From Aquila chrysaetos chrysaetos (Eukaryota > Chordata > Aves > Accipitriformes > Accipitridae): a DNA stretch of 64,000 nucleotides. The position numbers and the translations under genes were made by a program. The stretch covers positions 806,001 through 870,000 of the forward strand of contig NC_044019.1 of assembly GCF_900496995.4 (NCBI RefSeq). The letters are read 5' to 3'. This document shows positions 52,221 to 64,000 of this stretch, one piece after another. Position 1 is the stretch's first letter, and every line of letters starts with the position of its first letter. A model generated the notes under the pieces. That model searched no databases, had not been told where the DNA came from, and worked only from the letters and a program-made list of their open reading frames with translations.

Positions 52221-55200
52221 TGCTCAAGCGCAAAGCCGCAGAACCGAATCTGTTTAACAGGACCATAAAAATATCCATGCTAATAACCTGTTGCAGCTTA
52301 AGGCATTTAGACAATTCTCTACCTTTTCGTAATTCTTTGTGTTAATAATTAAATGACCTTTACAATGGCAGTGGGTGGGAAATTTCAGTAAAGCTGAATA
52401 GCAATTCGGCAACTGCTAAAGAATATTGAAAATCAAGATGAAAAAAACTGACTTCGATGTTAAGGGATGAGGAAGAAAAATCAAGTGTGAAGCTGGAAGT
52501 TTGTTCTTCGTTTGCACTGATTTACAGATCTTGTTGGGCAGAATAAATATGGGAGCACTAAAAACCCAACAGATCAGTGAACGACCCCCCCCGTGCACAG
52601 GAACCTCGACTGGCCTCAGCCCCCTCTGTTCTTTATACCCAACGGTCAGAACATCTGCTCCAGAGCAAGGGACTCCACAGCAAGGCAGGTGACACAAGGT
52701 TTGCTTAACAGGGAACTTTGCCATGACCAGCAGCTGTTGGAGAGCGGCTGGACTGGGACTGCCGAGGGCTTAGGTCCTTCCTGAGAAGCCGGTTAAATCG
52801 TCTGTGTGTGCTCACAGACCAGGTCTGAAAAGCCAGGGATGGAGAGGAAGGTGCTGGTCCCTCTGCCCCGTATCCACTTGCCAAGCAGCAAATGTCCCCT
52901 CTGCCCTTCTCGCTTTGGGCACTGATTTCCCTCTCACCCGTGCAACACCGGGGCGCCTTCACGACTGACCGGAGGCCGTGGCAATGGTTTCATGGTGCTG
53001 GCCATCGTCAGGGCTCAACGAGTATCCTCACACCTGGGCAAAAGGACCACTCTCCTTTTGTCAGCACCCCTGCTTGCCAGGGGGGACAGCACGGCCAGGG
53101 ACAGGGCTGGAGGACATGGAGCTGGAGGACACGGGGCTGGAGGCACATGCACCCTCCCGCGTGCTCTGCAGCGGGTCCCGGAGGGAAGCAGCGGGTGGGT
53201 GGCAGAGGCCAGGCCAGGCAGAGCCCGTGCTGTCCTGGGAGAGGAGCTATCGCCGCGCAGCGCTGCCGGCCGCCAGCCCAGCCTCCCTCGCCAGTATCGC
53301 CGCTTTGCAGCCTTGCGTTGGATTTGATCCCCTACAATACATGGGATTTATCTCTCTCACTTTCATGTGCCTTTAAGGAAACACCACTTTTTATCTCGTT
53401 TCTGCTGCTTTTTATCATCACAAAGGGTTTTTAATGAAACGAGAAAGCGTCTGTTTCTGCAGGCCGGGGAGCAGCGTGGGTAATTTCAATATAAAACAAA
53501 CAAGGCGGCTTTCAAAATTAAAATTTTATGTGTGGCATTTTCTCATTTAACGGAATGCACAAAGATGGGCAAAACCAATTAACAGGAGGTTGAGACTCAG
53601 CACTCGGCAAAATTAAACAACGGGACTCTGCAAAAGGAATGATTTGTTCAAAGGGAACTGGAGAAAGGGATGGAGAGGAGGAGAGGAAGCAAGGCTGCTC
53701 TTGAAAATTCACCACCTCTTAAAAAAATAAATGCAAACAAATCTGCATCTTACCTCACATTCCTCAGATGGGCTTCAGAGCCCCACAGACCAGGTGGAAA
53801 CACTGGGGAATGGCAAAGATAAGTCTGGGAACGCCAGCTTCAGGGACAGCTGGCAAAGTCCTAAGTCAGGGGTCAATTGCTGCGAGCAGCGGGAGAGGTC
53901 GGCTCCCAAAATATACCTGCCCCAGCCAGGCAGCTGACGCAGGGTGCAAGGCTCCTCCGGACACCCTTCAGGAGAGTGCTGCTTCCTTCCCCAGATTTCC
54001 CTCTGCTTCCAAGTCCTCTCCCACTAAGAAAAAAAATAATCAATTCCAGCAGAAGTTACACTGGAGACAAAAAGGAAACAACGGTGGAGAGGAAGAAGGT
54101 GGCTGAGCAGGAGAAGAAGGGCAGCGATGCTGCCACCTGCCCCATGCATTCCCCGGGCAACCGCGCTGCTCCTGTGCAGGGCTGTGATTAGCAGTGCGGT
54201 GAGTGACACCGTGGGGGGCTCCAGATGAACCATCTTAAAAGAGCGGAAGAGGTGGAATTAAGGCTAATCACTCATTATCAACCTGGGGGCTGTGCCTGCA
54301 GAGTTCAAGATTTACAGTCCCTGGGAGCAAGTCTGAGTCGGAGTCTGATTGCTGCAATCACTGCAAAATGGGGATGGGGCTTATTTGCCTGTTTTGCACA
54401 TAATTTGTGGGGTGAAGTGCGGAATTCTTTAAGGTGGCAAGGTGTCTGGACATATTTAACCAGCTATTTAGCCCTGCTGGGCCAGAGCAGGGGCTGTGAG
54501 TCCTGCCTTGCAGCATCACACAAGGGAGCGAGTCAGGCGTTTATTTCAGGTGTGCCGCCCTTTGCCGGAGCAGCAGAGATCACAGTGGTAGAGAGTCCCT
54601 CTGCCTGCTGAATAAAATATGGAGCAGCATTATTTACTGTGCTTCCAGCTCTGGTTTCCACAGAGCGACCGACAGAGGTGGCAAAAGTCACTTGTCAACA
54701 AGGGGCAGCAGCAGTCCAGCCCCAGGCAGGAGCTTGCTCCTTGCATGTAGCAGCTCTCAGCTCCATGCCTTGAAAGAAGAGGTGATTCCTAGGAGGAAGA
54801 ACTCGGGAAAGGATGTGCTGAGCAGCTGTTTGGTGAACCCACAGCAGCCTGGGCAGAAAGAGGTTATTAGTGTTTTACACCCACTTATGTGGGAGACAGA
54901 GCTAGTGTAGCACTATTTCAGCCCAAAGCTATTCATGACCGACGGTCTGGCGGTGCCAGATGAAAGCGGGGAGCCCCAGGCCTGGGTTTGGAGGGGAACA
55001 CCAGCTCCCAGCCAGCCTGCTTGCTGCTGCCAGGCAGCCGGGGAATTGTCTGAGGGTGCTGGCAGGCGCCAGCCCAGCCTGGCCACAGGAGCACCAGAAG
55101 AGCCGCACGGGGCTTGAGGCGTGCTGGGGCACGGGCACGTAGCAGGAGCTCTCCTGTGCCTGGGAAATGAAACTTTTCACTGAAAGGAGAGAAGAAAGCA

Positions 55201-57360
55201 AGCCTGTGGAAAGAGAGGAGTAAGCTGCCAAGCCAGGTAATCCATCTCTGGAGCGTCTGTGTCAAGATGATTCATGTCTTCCAATTTACTTCCAGCTCAA
55301 ATCTAAAGTAAATCAGCCCAGATTGTTCCCCGCCCCGTGCAGCAGGACACAACACCGGGGTGCGGAGGAACATCCCACCCATCCATCTCGCTGGTCTCGC
55401 AGCTCCTGACTTTAATGCTTGTCCTACGCAATTAGAGCCAAACTGTTTGTTTGTTGATAGGTGAAGGGAGGAGAGGAGGTGCCCTGGGAAGGGAGATGGG
55501 ATGTGAAAGGGGATGATGAGAATGGATTTTTTTTTAATATGCTGTTCAGTTGCTTTTCTGCAGCAATTCCTTTCACATGAGAATAGCCCAGGAGGAAAAT
55601 TATCAGTATTAGTTCCCACCTGTAATAAGAAAGTTGTCCAAAGTCTTAATTACCTTTTTGAACTACTTACAGTGCTCCTGCCTCCTTACCGTGGCCTTTT
55701 TGTCAGCCCTGAGCCATGCCCACACCACCTCTGCCAGCAGCCCAGTGCCAGCCCCCAGTGCCGCAGAGGGATCTGTTCCACCGGCGTGGAAGGGCAGCAC
55801 CGGAGCGGCTCGGTGTGCTCAGGACATCCCTCCGCAGAGCCGCTGGCAGGGAGCCGGACAGCACCTGTGCCCGGCACCCCGGCACAGCCTCCCTGGCACA
55901 GCCCGCTCTTGCCCCGGGGATTCCGTTGCGTGTGGGGGACTGACACCCTGCCCGGCCCAAACCGCGGGGCTCTGTGCCCACCGTGCCCCGGGCGCAGGAG
56001 CGGGTTGATGCAGGTGGAGGGCTGGGAGCCCCGTCCTGGCAGCTCCCCCGGCTCTCGCCTCCCCCAGGTGCCTCTGCTCTGTTTCCAAAGAGCCCACGGA
56101 AAGGAGTATAGTGTATAGTATAGGAACTATATAGGTTCCTATCCGAACCGCTGCTGAGGTGATGCCCAAATGCAGCCCCCACCTGCGCTGCCCGGCTGCG
56201 GGAGGCGGATGGGCCCTGGCACAGCCCCAGCCCCGCTCCCCGTGTTTGCCCCGGGAGGTGGGTGTGCGGGCGCTGGGCCCCTGCGTGACACGGGGTGCAG
56301 GACACGCTGCGGGAGGGCACGAGCAGAGAGGTGATGCCGGTGACACTGTCCCGGTGTCCCATCCCTGCGCAGCCCAGGGTGGAGATGCCCTGCTTTGGTG
56401 AGAGGCCATAAATCCATCCAGGGACTTCTCGAAAGGAGAAGCTGCAAAACAAAACAAAGCCAGGCGGCTGCTCCCCGGCCATTTCCTTATACTGACATCT
56501 TGCACTTTGTTACAGATAATTACTGACGAAGGGGCCCGGCAATAATTTGAAGGCAAGGTATGAGGTCCCCCAATCCCACCTTCAGTGGAAGCAGTCTGGT
56601 TGGGTTAATTTTTGTTTATAATCAGTTTGAGGGCAATTTCATTTTCAAGTTATTGATTTGAATTTCATGGCGTTTGAAAAACACTGGAAAAAAGATTTTA
56701 TCTCTTTAAGGAAAAATGTTGAAAGAATGCATGCCTTGGCCTCAGGGCTTTTAAAAATAAGTTTGTTTACATATAAACTGGGAATTTTGGGCTAAATATG
56801 AGCTGACTGTAACATCAGTAATTTTGCAGTATGCTGAATGTAAAACATGACCCACGAGGGTCACACGCACGCAGAATTTCCCAGGTCTGTGGTCGGTGAC
56901 AGGGAGATTTAGCCATCTTGCTGCAGAAAGCTGAGGGAAAGACAAGCAACAGAAGAGGGTTTAGGGGATGCAAGGGAGTTTCAGCTTCATCTGCTGAACT
57001 CGCCTCCACTCCACAGTCATTTAAATGTAAAAATTTGTAGGTCTGACTGTTTCTCACTGGTGTGAAGCACCAGCACCACTGAGCCCGGTCAGGCTGCTCC
57101 TGTTCTCATTTTCTGGCTATCGGGAGTAATTGCGGCTGCACAGTTTCGGCCATGAGTGGCAATCAGCCACAATTGTCTGCACGGAGCGCAGGCTGGAAGG
57201 GTCGAAGCCACCAGCCCTGCAGCAGCTGCCCATTGACAGTGTCTGTGGTAGCAGGGCTGGGAAAAACCAGCGTGGGACGGAGGGTCACCAGCCCTCCCCG
57301 AGGCATCAGCCCCACAGCAGCCTGAGCGCAGGCAGCAGAGAGCGAGGCAGAGCTTGCCTC
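52221..57360. other. Intergenic, no gene recognised
   Basis: GC-rich and AT-rich blocks alternate. AT-rich islands at 52240-52480, 53330-53620 and 56570-56850 have the look of non-coding regulatory elements. A G+C-rich block lies at about 55700-56060. A small overlapping inverted-repeat structure lies at 56106-56150. No gene model can be supported. Confidence 0.5.
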
Positions 57361-57931
57361 AGCTCCCGAGCCCCCCTGGCACCCCTCACTCCAGCCCCCG
57401 AGTCCCCCGGCACCCCTCGCCCCAGCCCCTGAGCCCCCCTGGCACCCCTCACTCCAGCCCCCGAGTCCCCTGGCACCCCTCGCTCCAGCCCCTGAGCCCC
57501 CCTGGCACCCCTCACTCCAGCCCCCGAGTCCCCCGGCACCCCTCGCTCCAGCCCCCGAGCCCCCCTGGCACCCCTCACTCCAGCCCCCGAGTCCCCCGGC
57601 ACCCCTCGCCCCAGCCCCTGAGCCCCCCTGGCACCCCTCACTCCAGCCCCCGAGTCCCCTGGCACCCCTCGCTCCAGCCCCCGAGCCCCCCTGGCACCCC
57701 TCACTCCAGCCCCCGAGTCCCCCGGCACCCCTCGCTCCAGCCCCCGAGCCCCCCTGGCACCCCTCACTCCAGCCCCCGAGTCCCCCGGCACCCCTCGCTC
57801 CAGCCCCCGAGCCCCCCTGGCACCCCTCACTCCAGCCCCCGAGTCCCCCAGCACCCCTCGCTCCAGCCCCTGAGCCCCCCGGCACCCCTTGCTCCAGCCC
57901 CTGAGCCCCCGGCACTTCTCGCTCCAGCCCC
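57361..57931. repeat. Minisatellite, 63-bp unit made of 32- and 31-bp halves
   Basis: The marker GAGTC recurs with its AGTC at 57401, 57464, 57527, 57590, 57653, 57716, 57779 and 57842, exactly 63 bp apart each time. Each unit contains two related halves: GAGC6TGGC... ending CACTCCAGC5 (32 bp) and GAGTC5GGC... ending CGCTCCAGC5 (31 bp). Variants also recur at 189 bp: CGCCCCAGCCCCTGAG at 57419 and 57608, and GAGTCCCCTGG at 57463 and 57652. This shows a three-unit block was duplicated. The last copies are shortened and diverged. The unit is 21 codons long, so frames stay open on both strands. All C-runs are on the + strand. Confidence 0.95.
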
Positions 57932-60900
57932 AGGAGCACGACTGCCCCAAATCATGGGCCATGACCTGGCAGCGCTCCGCTGCCTGCAGAGCTGGCTCTG
58001 GGGCTGAGGCGGCTGGGGGGGTCGAGGGGCTGTGTCCCCCCACCCCAGCCTTTGGTGCTCCCTGCGGAAACCCTTGGCCGGAGGTGCTGGGCGAAGCGGG
58101 TCGTGGCTTCGCTGCAACTCTGCCCAGTTCTGCAGCCTGGGGGAGCTCAGCTGATTGGCTTTGCTGAAGATGCGTATAATTAAAAGGTTTGGCTGGCAGT
58201 CCTGGAAACAGTGACAAAGTGCAGTAAGTCTGCTAATGAGCCTGACACACTTTAAACACTAATTCACTTTATGATGAGAGCACTGTTGCTGTTCAGATTA
58301 AGTATTTATCTACTTGTTGAATACAAATCAATAAATGAATAACAGTTCGATGGAAGTGACATTTGTGGAACTCCGCAGTCATTTGTAGCTCATGTTTTAA
58401 TGTCTTTTCTAATGAGCGATACTAGCTCTACACAGCTCAGGCCATGCGCTGAAAGCAATGAACCCGAGCAGACCACCCTCAAGAGCTTCCCTCGGCGTGC
58501 TGGCCTGGGGAGCACGTCCACTTTTGCTTTCCAAGTCCCCTCCTTTCCCTTTGGCAGGAGCAAGCCAAGAGGGCCGTGATCAGCCTGCCAGCAAGAGTGG
58601 GAGGCGAAGCCAAGCTCCAGTGAGGTCTCAGCCTAGTGTTGACATGGGCTGGGAACCGTTTTGACTTGTTCTCTACCAACTCCGCTCTTTGCAGGAGCTG
58701 GAAGAGTTATCCCTTAAAGCCTTATTTTCATTTTGCTCCTATTATTTTGAGCCAATGGGTTTGGAAATTCTTGGAAAATGGGACTTGCCTGCATGGATAA
58801 GATGGGACTCTGCAGGGCCCAGTCATGTGTCGCAGGCAAGGCCAGTGTCTGGGTGGGAAAATGCAAGAGAGAGTCAGGGAATTTCAAAACCAGTGAAGGG
58901 AAGGACACCAGGGCACCATCTCAGCCCTCACCCGGCTCTGGGCCCTGTCCACCCTGGCTCTGACAGACGTTTTTAGGGCAGTTCCTAAAAGGATCCCTGA
59001 AGGAGATTTTTTAGCTGCTCTTGGGCAGCCCCTATCACTTAGTATCCTGCAGACTTGGTTTCTGGAGCTGTGCCTCCAAAGTGTCCTAGAAAGGGTCCCC
59101 AAAAGAAATAATTATCCAGGAAGGCTGGCCTTTATGCACTCCAGCCATGTTTAATTTGCTGAATATTTCATGTTGTTGTGTTTGGTAGCTCTTCTAACTC
59201 CTCAACAGTGAGAAGGCAAACTTCTAAATCTATTGTCTTGGGCCATTTTGCATCTGTTACCCCATGGCTGCAGTCCCAGTGCTAGAGGCACCATATGGCT
59301 CGCATTGTTACTAGAAAAGCAGCATACACGCAAAGAGCAGCAGGACTGAAAAAAAATGGTCTGGAATTAAAATTCACCTTGTTGCTAACTGCAGACTAAA
59401 TGACTAAGCGAGAGGGACTGGGTTTCTCATTGCAGTGGTTAGAGCAGTGTTTACTTCTCTTCTGAAGGAGCCCCAAAGTATTTCTATATTGTGTCTGATT
59501 TAAAAACACAAGAGTCACTTCCACTCGAAGTGCAGCGCAATGCTTCCTCCTATGGCTAATGAGAGTTGCGCAAATACAAGAGTGGTAAAACAGGCCCTAA
59601 ATAGTACTTAAATTTTTCATGATATGGGAAATAAGAGTGTCCCTGAAGGGAGCTGCTTCTGTCAAGTACCGGCATGGTGGAAATAATCCGTTCATGTAGC
59701 AAACCTGCAATTAGATAGCTACCTGGGTGAGCTGCCCGTCATCCTGCAGCAGAACATGCCTCAGCCCGGTGTAATGAGGCTGCAGACCGGGGCCTCCCGG
59801 ACTCTGCCTCCGAGTCCTTTAGCAACAAATGTGCATGGCAGAATAACACATGTCCAGCCTCTGTCTTTGGGCTCAGCCCTTTCCCCGGGAGCCGGGGGTC
59901 CCCGTTCAGCCTCTGCCGCGGGGGAGCGCATGCCCCGTCCGAGGAGCTGCTGGAGCTGCAGCGTGGTGAGGTCTGGTCCCAAACTCCCGCCCGCTCGCCC
60001 AGCGCCGTGCGGCAGCACCGTGCGGGGGAGACGTGCGAGGGGCTGGGAGAGCTATTTTCTGACCCAGTGAACACAAATAACCTGTGTGCATGTGGGTCTG
60101 TGACGCATGCGCCAAGACAGCTGTGCCTGAATTTCTGTTTCCCTTGGGTGCCGTTGGGGAGGGCAGCAGGGAGGAGGTAGAAATGCTCATGTGATGAAAG
60201 GCAGGAAGATCCCCAGCCCCTGCTCTGCGGTGGGTATGGACAGGTAGTTTTCCATCTCTGCAGCGAGGAGACAGGCAGCAGGCTGCCGACACAGCTCAGC
60301 ATATGCTTGGGTAAAAACTGCAGCCCAGACCTCTCTCGTCAGAGGTAGTTGCATCTCCCCAGCCCAGCCTGTCCGCGGTGCTCCCCTTTGTGTGCAGGGT
60401 ACACATTTCTCTATGCTTTGGGTTGAATGTTTGAGCAGACCTGGGTTCGACAACCACCTTATGGTTGGAGGATGCTTCCTACTAATGAGATCTCTGAGGG
60501 TTTCTGCTTTCACCTTTCTCTGCTCTCCTCCATGTTTGTAATGGCAGCCGGGCTGGCACTGCCATCAGCATCTCCTGCTACCACGCATCTCTCAGGTGCT
60601 CGCAAAGGGAATTTGCTGCGGAACTTGCTCTGCAAGCTGAAATTTGGCATTAAAGGGTCTTCCTTCCTCTTTGAAGTTGAAGCTAATAGCAGGTTAGAAA
60701 TGTGGTGGTTTGAGGAGGAAGCACAGAAATTAACAAACTCCCAAGCTGTGCCGGCATTCTCCACACTGGGCCAAACGGATCCCAGGATCAAGTGGATCCC
60801 TTCCCCTCCCACACCGCCCCGGCCCTGCACTCTCCGAGCCGCTCCCCAGCGTGTCCAGGCTGAGACATCCTGAACTTGTGTAAAATGCAGAAACCCTGGC

Positions 60901-63900
60901 AGGTGAGCCCGGACCTCACCAACCCACCAGGACTGCAGAGCTCTGTGGAAGCAGCATCAGACCTTGCCTTAAATGTTCCTTATCAAACAACAGCCTGGGT
61001 GTTTAAAGGCTGCCTGCCCCTCTGCCCCCAGGGAAGGCAGCGCTGCCGAGTCCTCGCGGCTGTAGGTGAGAAAAGGCCTTTAGCAATACAGCTGCCAACA
61101 CCAACCATATATAGAAACAGAAGCTGTTTTCTTTAGGAGCTGTGCTGGCAACGTTATCTGCTCTTTTTGAAGAAAGAAAATACTGCTGCCTCCCTTGTGC
61201 CCTTTTGATGGTACCCATGTCCCAGCGGCCCCCCGCAGCACTGAGTGACCTCTTTGTGTCCTCCCCCAGCCAGGCTCTGTCTGGACAGGACAGGGCAGGA
61301 CTTGGATTTCAGCTCTGATTTCCTCCGCTCCATTGTATGCCTCTGCATGGAGGTTTTTTCCAAGCCTCGTAGCTGTCTTTTTGATCTCAGAATATTGATG
61401 TAAATATTGTATGATCCTGCCTTAGCCTCCAGGAAACCCAGATGTTCAATTGATTAGATCTTAACATCGAGTTCAAGAACTCTGAAAAGCACATGAAATA
61501 ATAAACTTGTTCCAGTGTGAAGTTTCTCTGTTCAGGATCAAATTCAGGGTTAATTCATTATTCTTGACAGCTATTGCAGGAGACAGAGCAGTTAAGTAAA
61601 CTAATTGCGGGGTAGATTCTGCATGAGCTGAAGTCAACAGGTCACATACAATTAGTATTCAAATCAATCTGACGCAGAAAGGCATAATATGCTTCTCATA
61701 TCTGTGGACTGTGTGCAACCTGTGAGAAAGATTGAAGCGTCTAACAGGAGGAATCGGGAGGACCTGAGGACTGAAGCAGGGAAGCTGAGATGACATCTAA
61801 TTGCAGCCACTGTTCACGTGCATCCCTCTGCAGCCAACAAGAGGTTCTGTTGAACACTGTCACTTCTGATGGCCAAGATAGGTGGAGCTTGCTTGGAGTA
61901 TCCTCATGCATAAGCCCATCTTATATTTCAATGGCAGGGAATCCAGCTTCCTATTTATCTCCAGAAGAGACAATGAATCATTTTTGGTGTTAGGAGAATG
62001 ATGTTCTTCCCCCCCAACACCTGAAATGCTCGTTAATGGACAGTAGCAAAAGCTGTCTCTTACCTCGGTGGGAAGTGTTGGGGTTTGAGTCCCTGTAGCA
62101 TTAACCCTTCTGACAAGGGAGGGGTCCCACGACAAAGGGAAGTGGAAAAAATTAGGTGTTAAGAGTTACAGTCATTTTTTTTTTAAAGCCCAGCCAGGGA
62201 TGACTGTCTTCAGGCTCATCACAGTCAGACAGGCAGTGAAATTACTTGTCTGCAGCTGCAGCAAGTGCAGTAAATAGGTCTGTGGCAGATCACGACTGTT
62301 ATAGAATAGGGAACCGAGTTACAAAGAAAACAACGTATTAATGAAAGTCATCTCTGGTTTATGTTCGAGCGGGGGGCTCTCCCTTGGCGCAGGTGACCCA
62401 GCGCGGGCGGCTGCCCCCTCCGGGCCCCGGGTCTCTTTCCCTGGGGCTCTTCCCAGCCCCTGTCCTCCCCCGCACCCTGTGGGGTCCCTGCTCATCCCCA
62501 GGCTCTCCTGGCTGCTCAGCCCTGTGTACAATAATCCCCCCGACCCTGCTGCAGTCCCCAGCTTTCCCCTGCCTTTCCTGCTCTGTGCTGGTGTCAATAC
62601 TGGCAGCAGGTCTGTGTGTGCTCTGGCAGGAGCCTTTCTGTTGTTTAAGCATTTTAATATCCTGTCCAGGGACAGGATTTGGGTGTTGCAGCCCCGTGTC
62701 TGGGTGCCAGGGTCCCGGTGCCCTGGTGCGGGACATATCGCTGAGGTTACGGGAGATGGAGGGACCTTTCCCCAGCTCACGTGCTGTGGTCACCAGGAGC
62801 ACGAAGTGGCTGGGGACAGAGGTGCGTGGGAAGGCAGCTGCCAGTTGCTGCTCTGTCACTTTTGAAGAGCAAGGAGGTCTTCGTTCGACTCGAGCCATTG
62901 GCAGCAGGGACCTTTGTTCTGCACTTTCCTCAGCTCGTGGCCCTGCGCCATGCAATGTACTGCCTCGCGCTGGTGCCATCCCAGTGATTACGGCGATCAG
63001 AAAAGTGAAATGAAATGAAAGCTCTGTGGCTTTGCTGGATGCGGGCAGCGGTCTGCAGGAACGTGACCTCGCAGGGGTGTTTATTGCTCCTTACGCCTGC
63101 ATTTGGAGATAGCAGGATGATGAATAGCATGCTTAATTGTGGCAGCAGTGACAGCCTAAATTATATCATGTCTTACTGGTTACGCCGGCTTTTCTAATTA
63201 CCAGGGAGCACTGGCGAGGTGCCAAGACAGGCAGAAGTCAGGGCTGACCTCCGAAGCGCCCGTTGCCCGGCTCATGCGAAGGGCCAGGCGGAGATACCGA
63301 ACCGCTCCATTTGCCGCCTGCTGAGCGCCGAGGATGGGCTCGCTGGGGCAGCGCTGATGGTTTCCATGTCCCAGCCCAGCGGCAGCGCTTGGGGTGCTGC
63401 TGTTTCGGCAGCCCGCAGCAGCACGTTGGCTGTTCATGAAGGCTGGGGGTGCCAGCGCAGGGACCCCCTTCCCTGCAAGGGCAGATAAGAGGAGCCACTG
63501 AAGGTGCTGCAGTCCCCAGCCCCATCTGAGGAGCGAGGGGCCATGGGGCCGTTACGATGCTGAGCTGCCTCCCAGCATGGGCACAGTGTCTGGACAGGGA
63601 GACCGAGGTCTGGGGCTGGGTCAGGGCAGCAGCAGTGGAGCGGGAGCGGGGCTGGACCCTGGCACGTCGCTCGGCATCCCCACCCGGCCGGGATCTCTGA
63701 TGGAAAGCTGAGTAAGGCTGAGCCCAAGTTTTCCTAGAGTTCCTCGTGCTGTTGTTTAGATAAGTTTAAATGAGCTGTGATTAAGCTAATTTCAAGCTAA
63801 TTAACTCAGAAAGATATCCTCCACTTTTTAAAATTCTAAGTGGTTGTTCATTAGGAGCAAGCGAACGGGTAAAAGCTGCGTCACTGCAGCACGAGGAGCT

Positions 63901-64000
63901 AAATGCAGAATAAGCAGCAGAGTCATTACGGAAATATGAATATTTGTTATCTAATTAAATGGCATAATTAATGGACTGTTACTGTACGGCTGCTGTGGGG
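57932..64000. other. Intergenic, no gene recognised
   Basis: No exon series, RNA gene or mobile element is recognisable. AT-rich islands at 58140-58420, 61420-61720 and 63720-64000 are rich in TAAT cores and stand out from the GC-rich surroundings. Open frames at 62340-63020 lie in GC-rich sequence on both strands and have no familiar motif. In mammals the next gene on this side is GRIK3, hundreds of kilobases away, so a long regulatory desert is expected. Confidence 0.5.

Noticed and set aside
51375-52345. Overlapping 230-297-codon frames on both strands of the orphan CpG island
   Set aside because: High G+C removes stop codons in all frames. The translations are Pro/Gly/Arg/Ala-rich without any recognisable motif.
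57361-57931. CRISPR-like regular repeats
   Set aside because: The units are directly adjacent with no unique spacers, and the window is vertebrate nuclear DNA.
57306-58217. Minus-strand open frame of 303 codons, Gly/Ala-rich, and its 217-codon plus-strand partner
   Set aside because: Both simply read through the 63-bp minisatellite, whose length is a multiple of three, so every frame without a stop stays open. There is no domain and no splice context.
60440-60456. tRNA B-box-like GGGTTCGACAACC
   Set aside because: It lacks the full B-box consensus. No A box, acceptor stem or cloverleaf can be drawn upstream.

Overview
This is vertebrate nuclear DNA, most likely from a bird. Five conserved protein-coding genes are recognisable by exon translation and canonical GT-AG splice sites. 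Their order and orientation are GNL2 (+), DNALI1 (-), SNIP1 (+), MEAF6 (+), ZC3H12A (-). This is the human 1p34.3 block read in the opposite direction, as I remember it. The short introns, large GC-rich CpG islands and homopolymer-rich GC sequence fit an avian microchromosome. The species cannot be fixed from sequence alone. I recognise no CR1 LINE, LTR element or other transposon, which is sparse even for a bird.

Layout. Positions 1-5035 hold the 3' half of GNL2 (nucleolar GTPase for 60S ribosome assembly). DNALI1 (axonemal inner-arm dynein light intermediate chain, 6050-9636) meets it tail to tail. DNALI1 and SNIP1 (FHA-domain nuclear protein, 9778-12232) are divergent, with only 141 bp between their start codons, inside one CpG island. 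A near-consensus RFX X-box overlaps the DNALI1 start codon, and a perfect 16-bp ETS palindrome lies between the genes. MEAF6 (subunit of NuA4/HBO1/MOZ acetyltransferase complexes, 14492-20973) follows and includes a 30-bp microexon with UGC motifs just upstream of it.

Between MEAF6 and ZC3H12A, six exon-like segments on the + strand (24178-25887) join in a consistent reading frame through canonical splice sites. They give a 227-residue open protein with an acidic stretch and a coiled coil that I do not recognise. This is the best candidate for something undescribed. ZC3H12A (Regnase-1, an RNase that limits inflammation, coding 34686-41449) is complete: PIN nuclease, CCCH finger, MALT1 cleavage site and DSGIGS degron are all present. 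The assembled sequence has one extra G in a G10 run directly after the MALT1 site, which breaks the frame. It has a TATA box.

Positions 41700-64000 are the flank upstream of ZC3H12A and show no convincing genes. This stretch holds an orphan CpG island (about 51400-52220), a 63-bp minisatellite (57361-57931) with a 189-bp higher-order pattern, and several AT-rich, TAAT-rich islands in GC-rich surroundings that look like regulatory elements. Joint themes are ribosome assembly and nuclear or chromatin housekeeping (GNL2, SNIP1, MEAF6), motile cilia (DNALI1) and immune mRNA decay (ZC3H12A). They are neighbours, not an operon.
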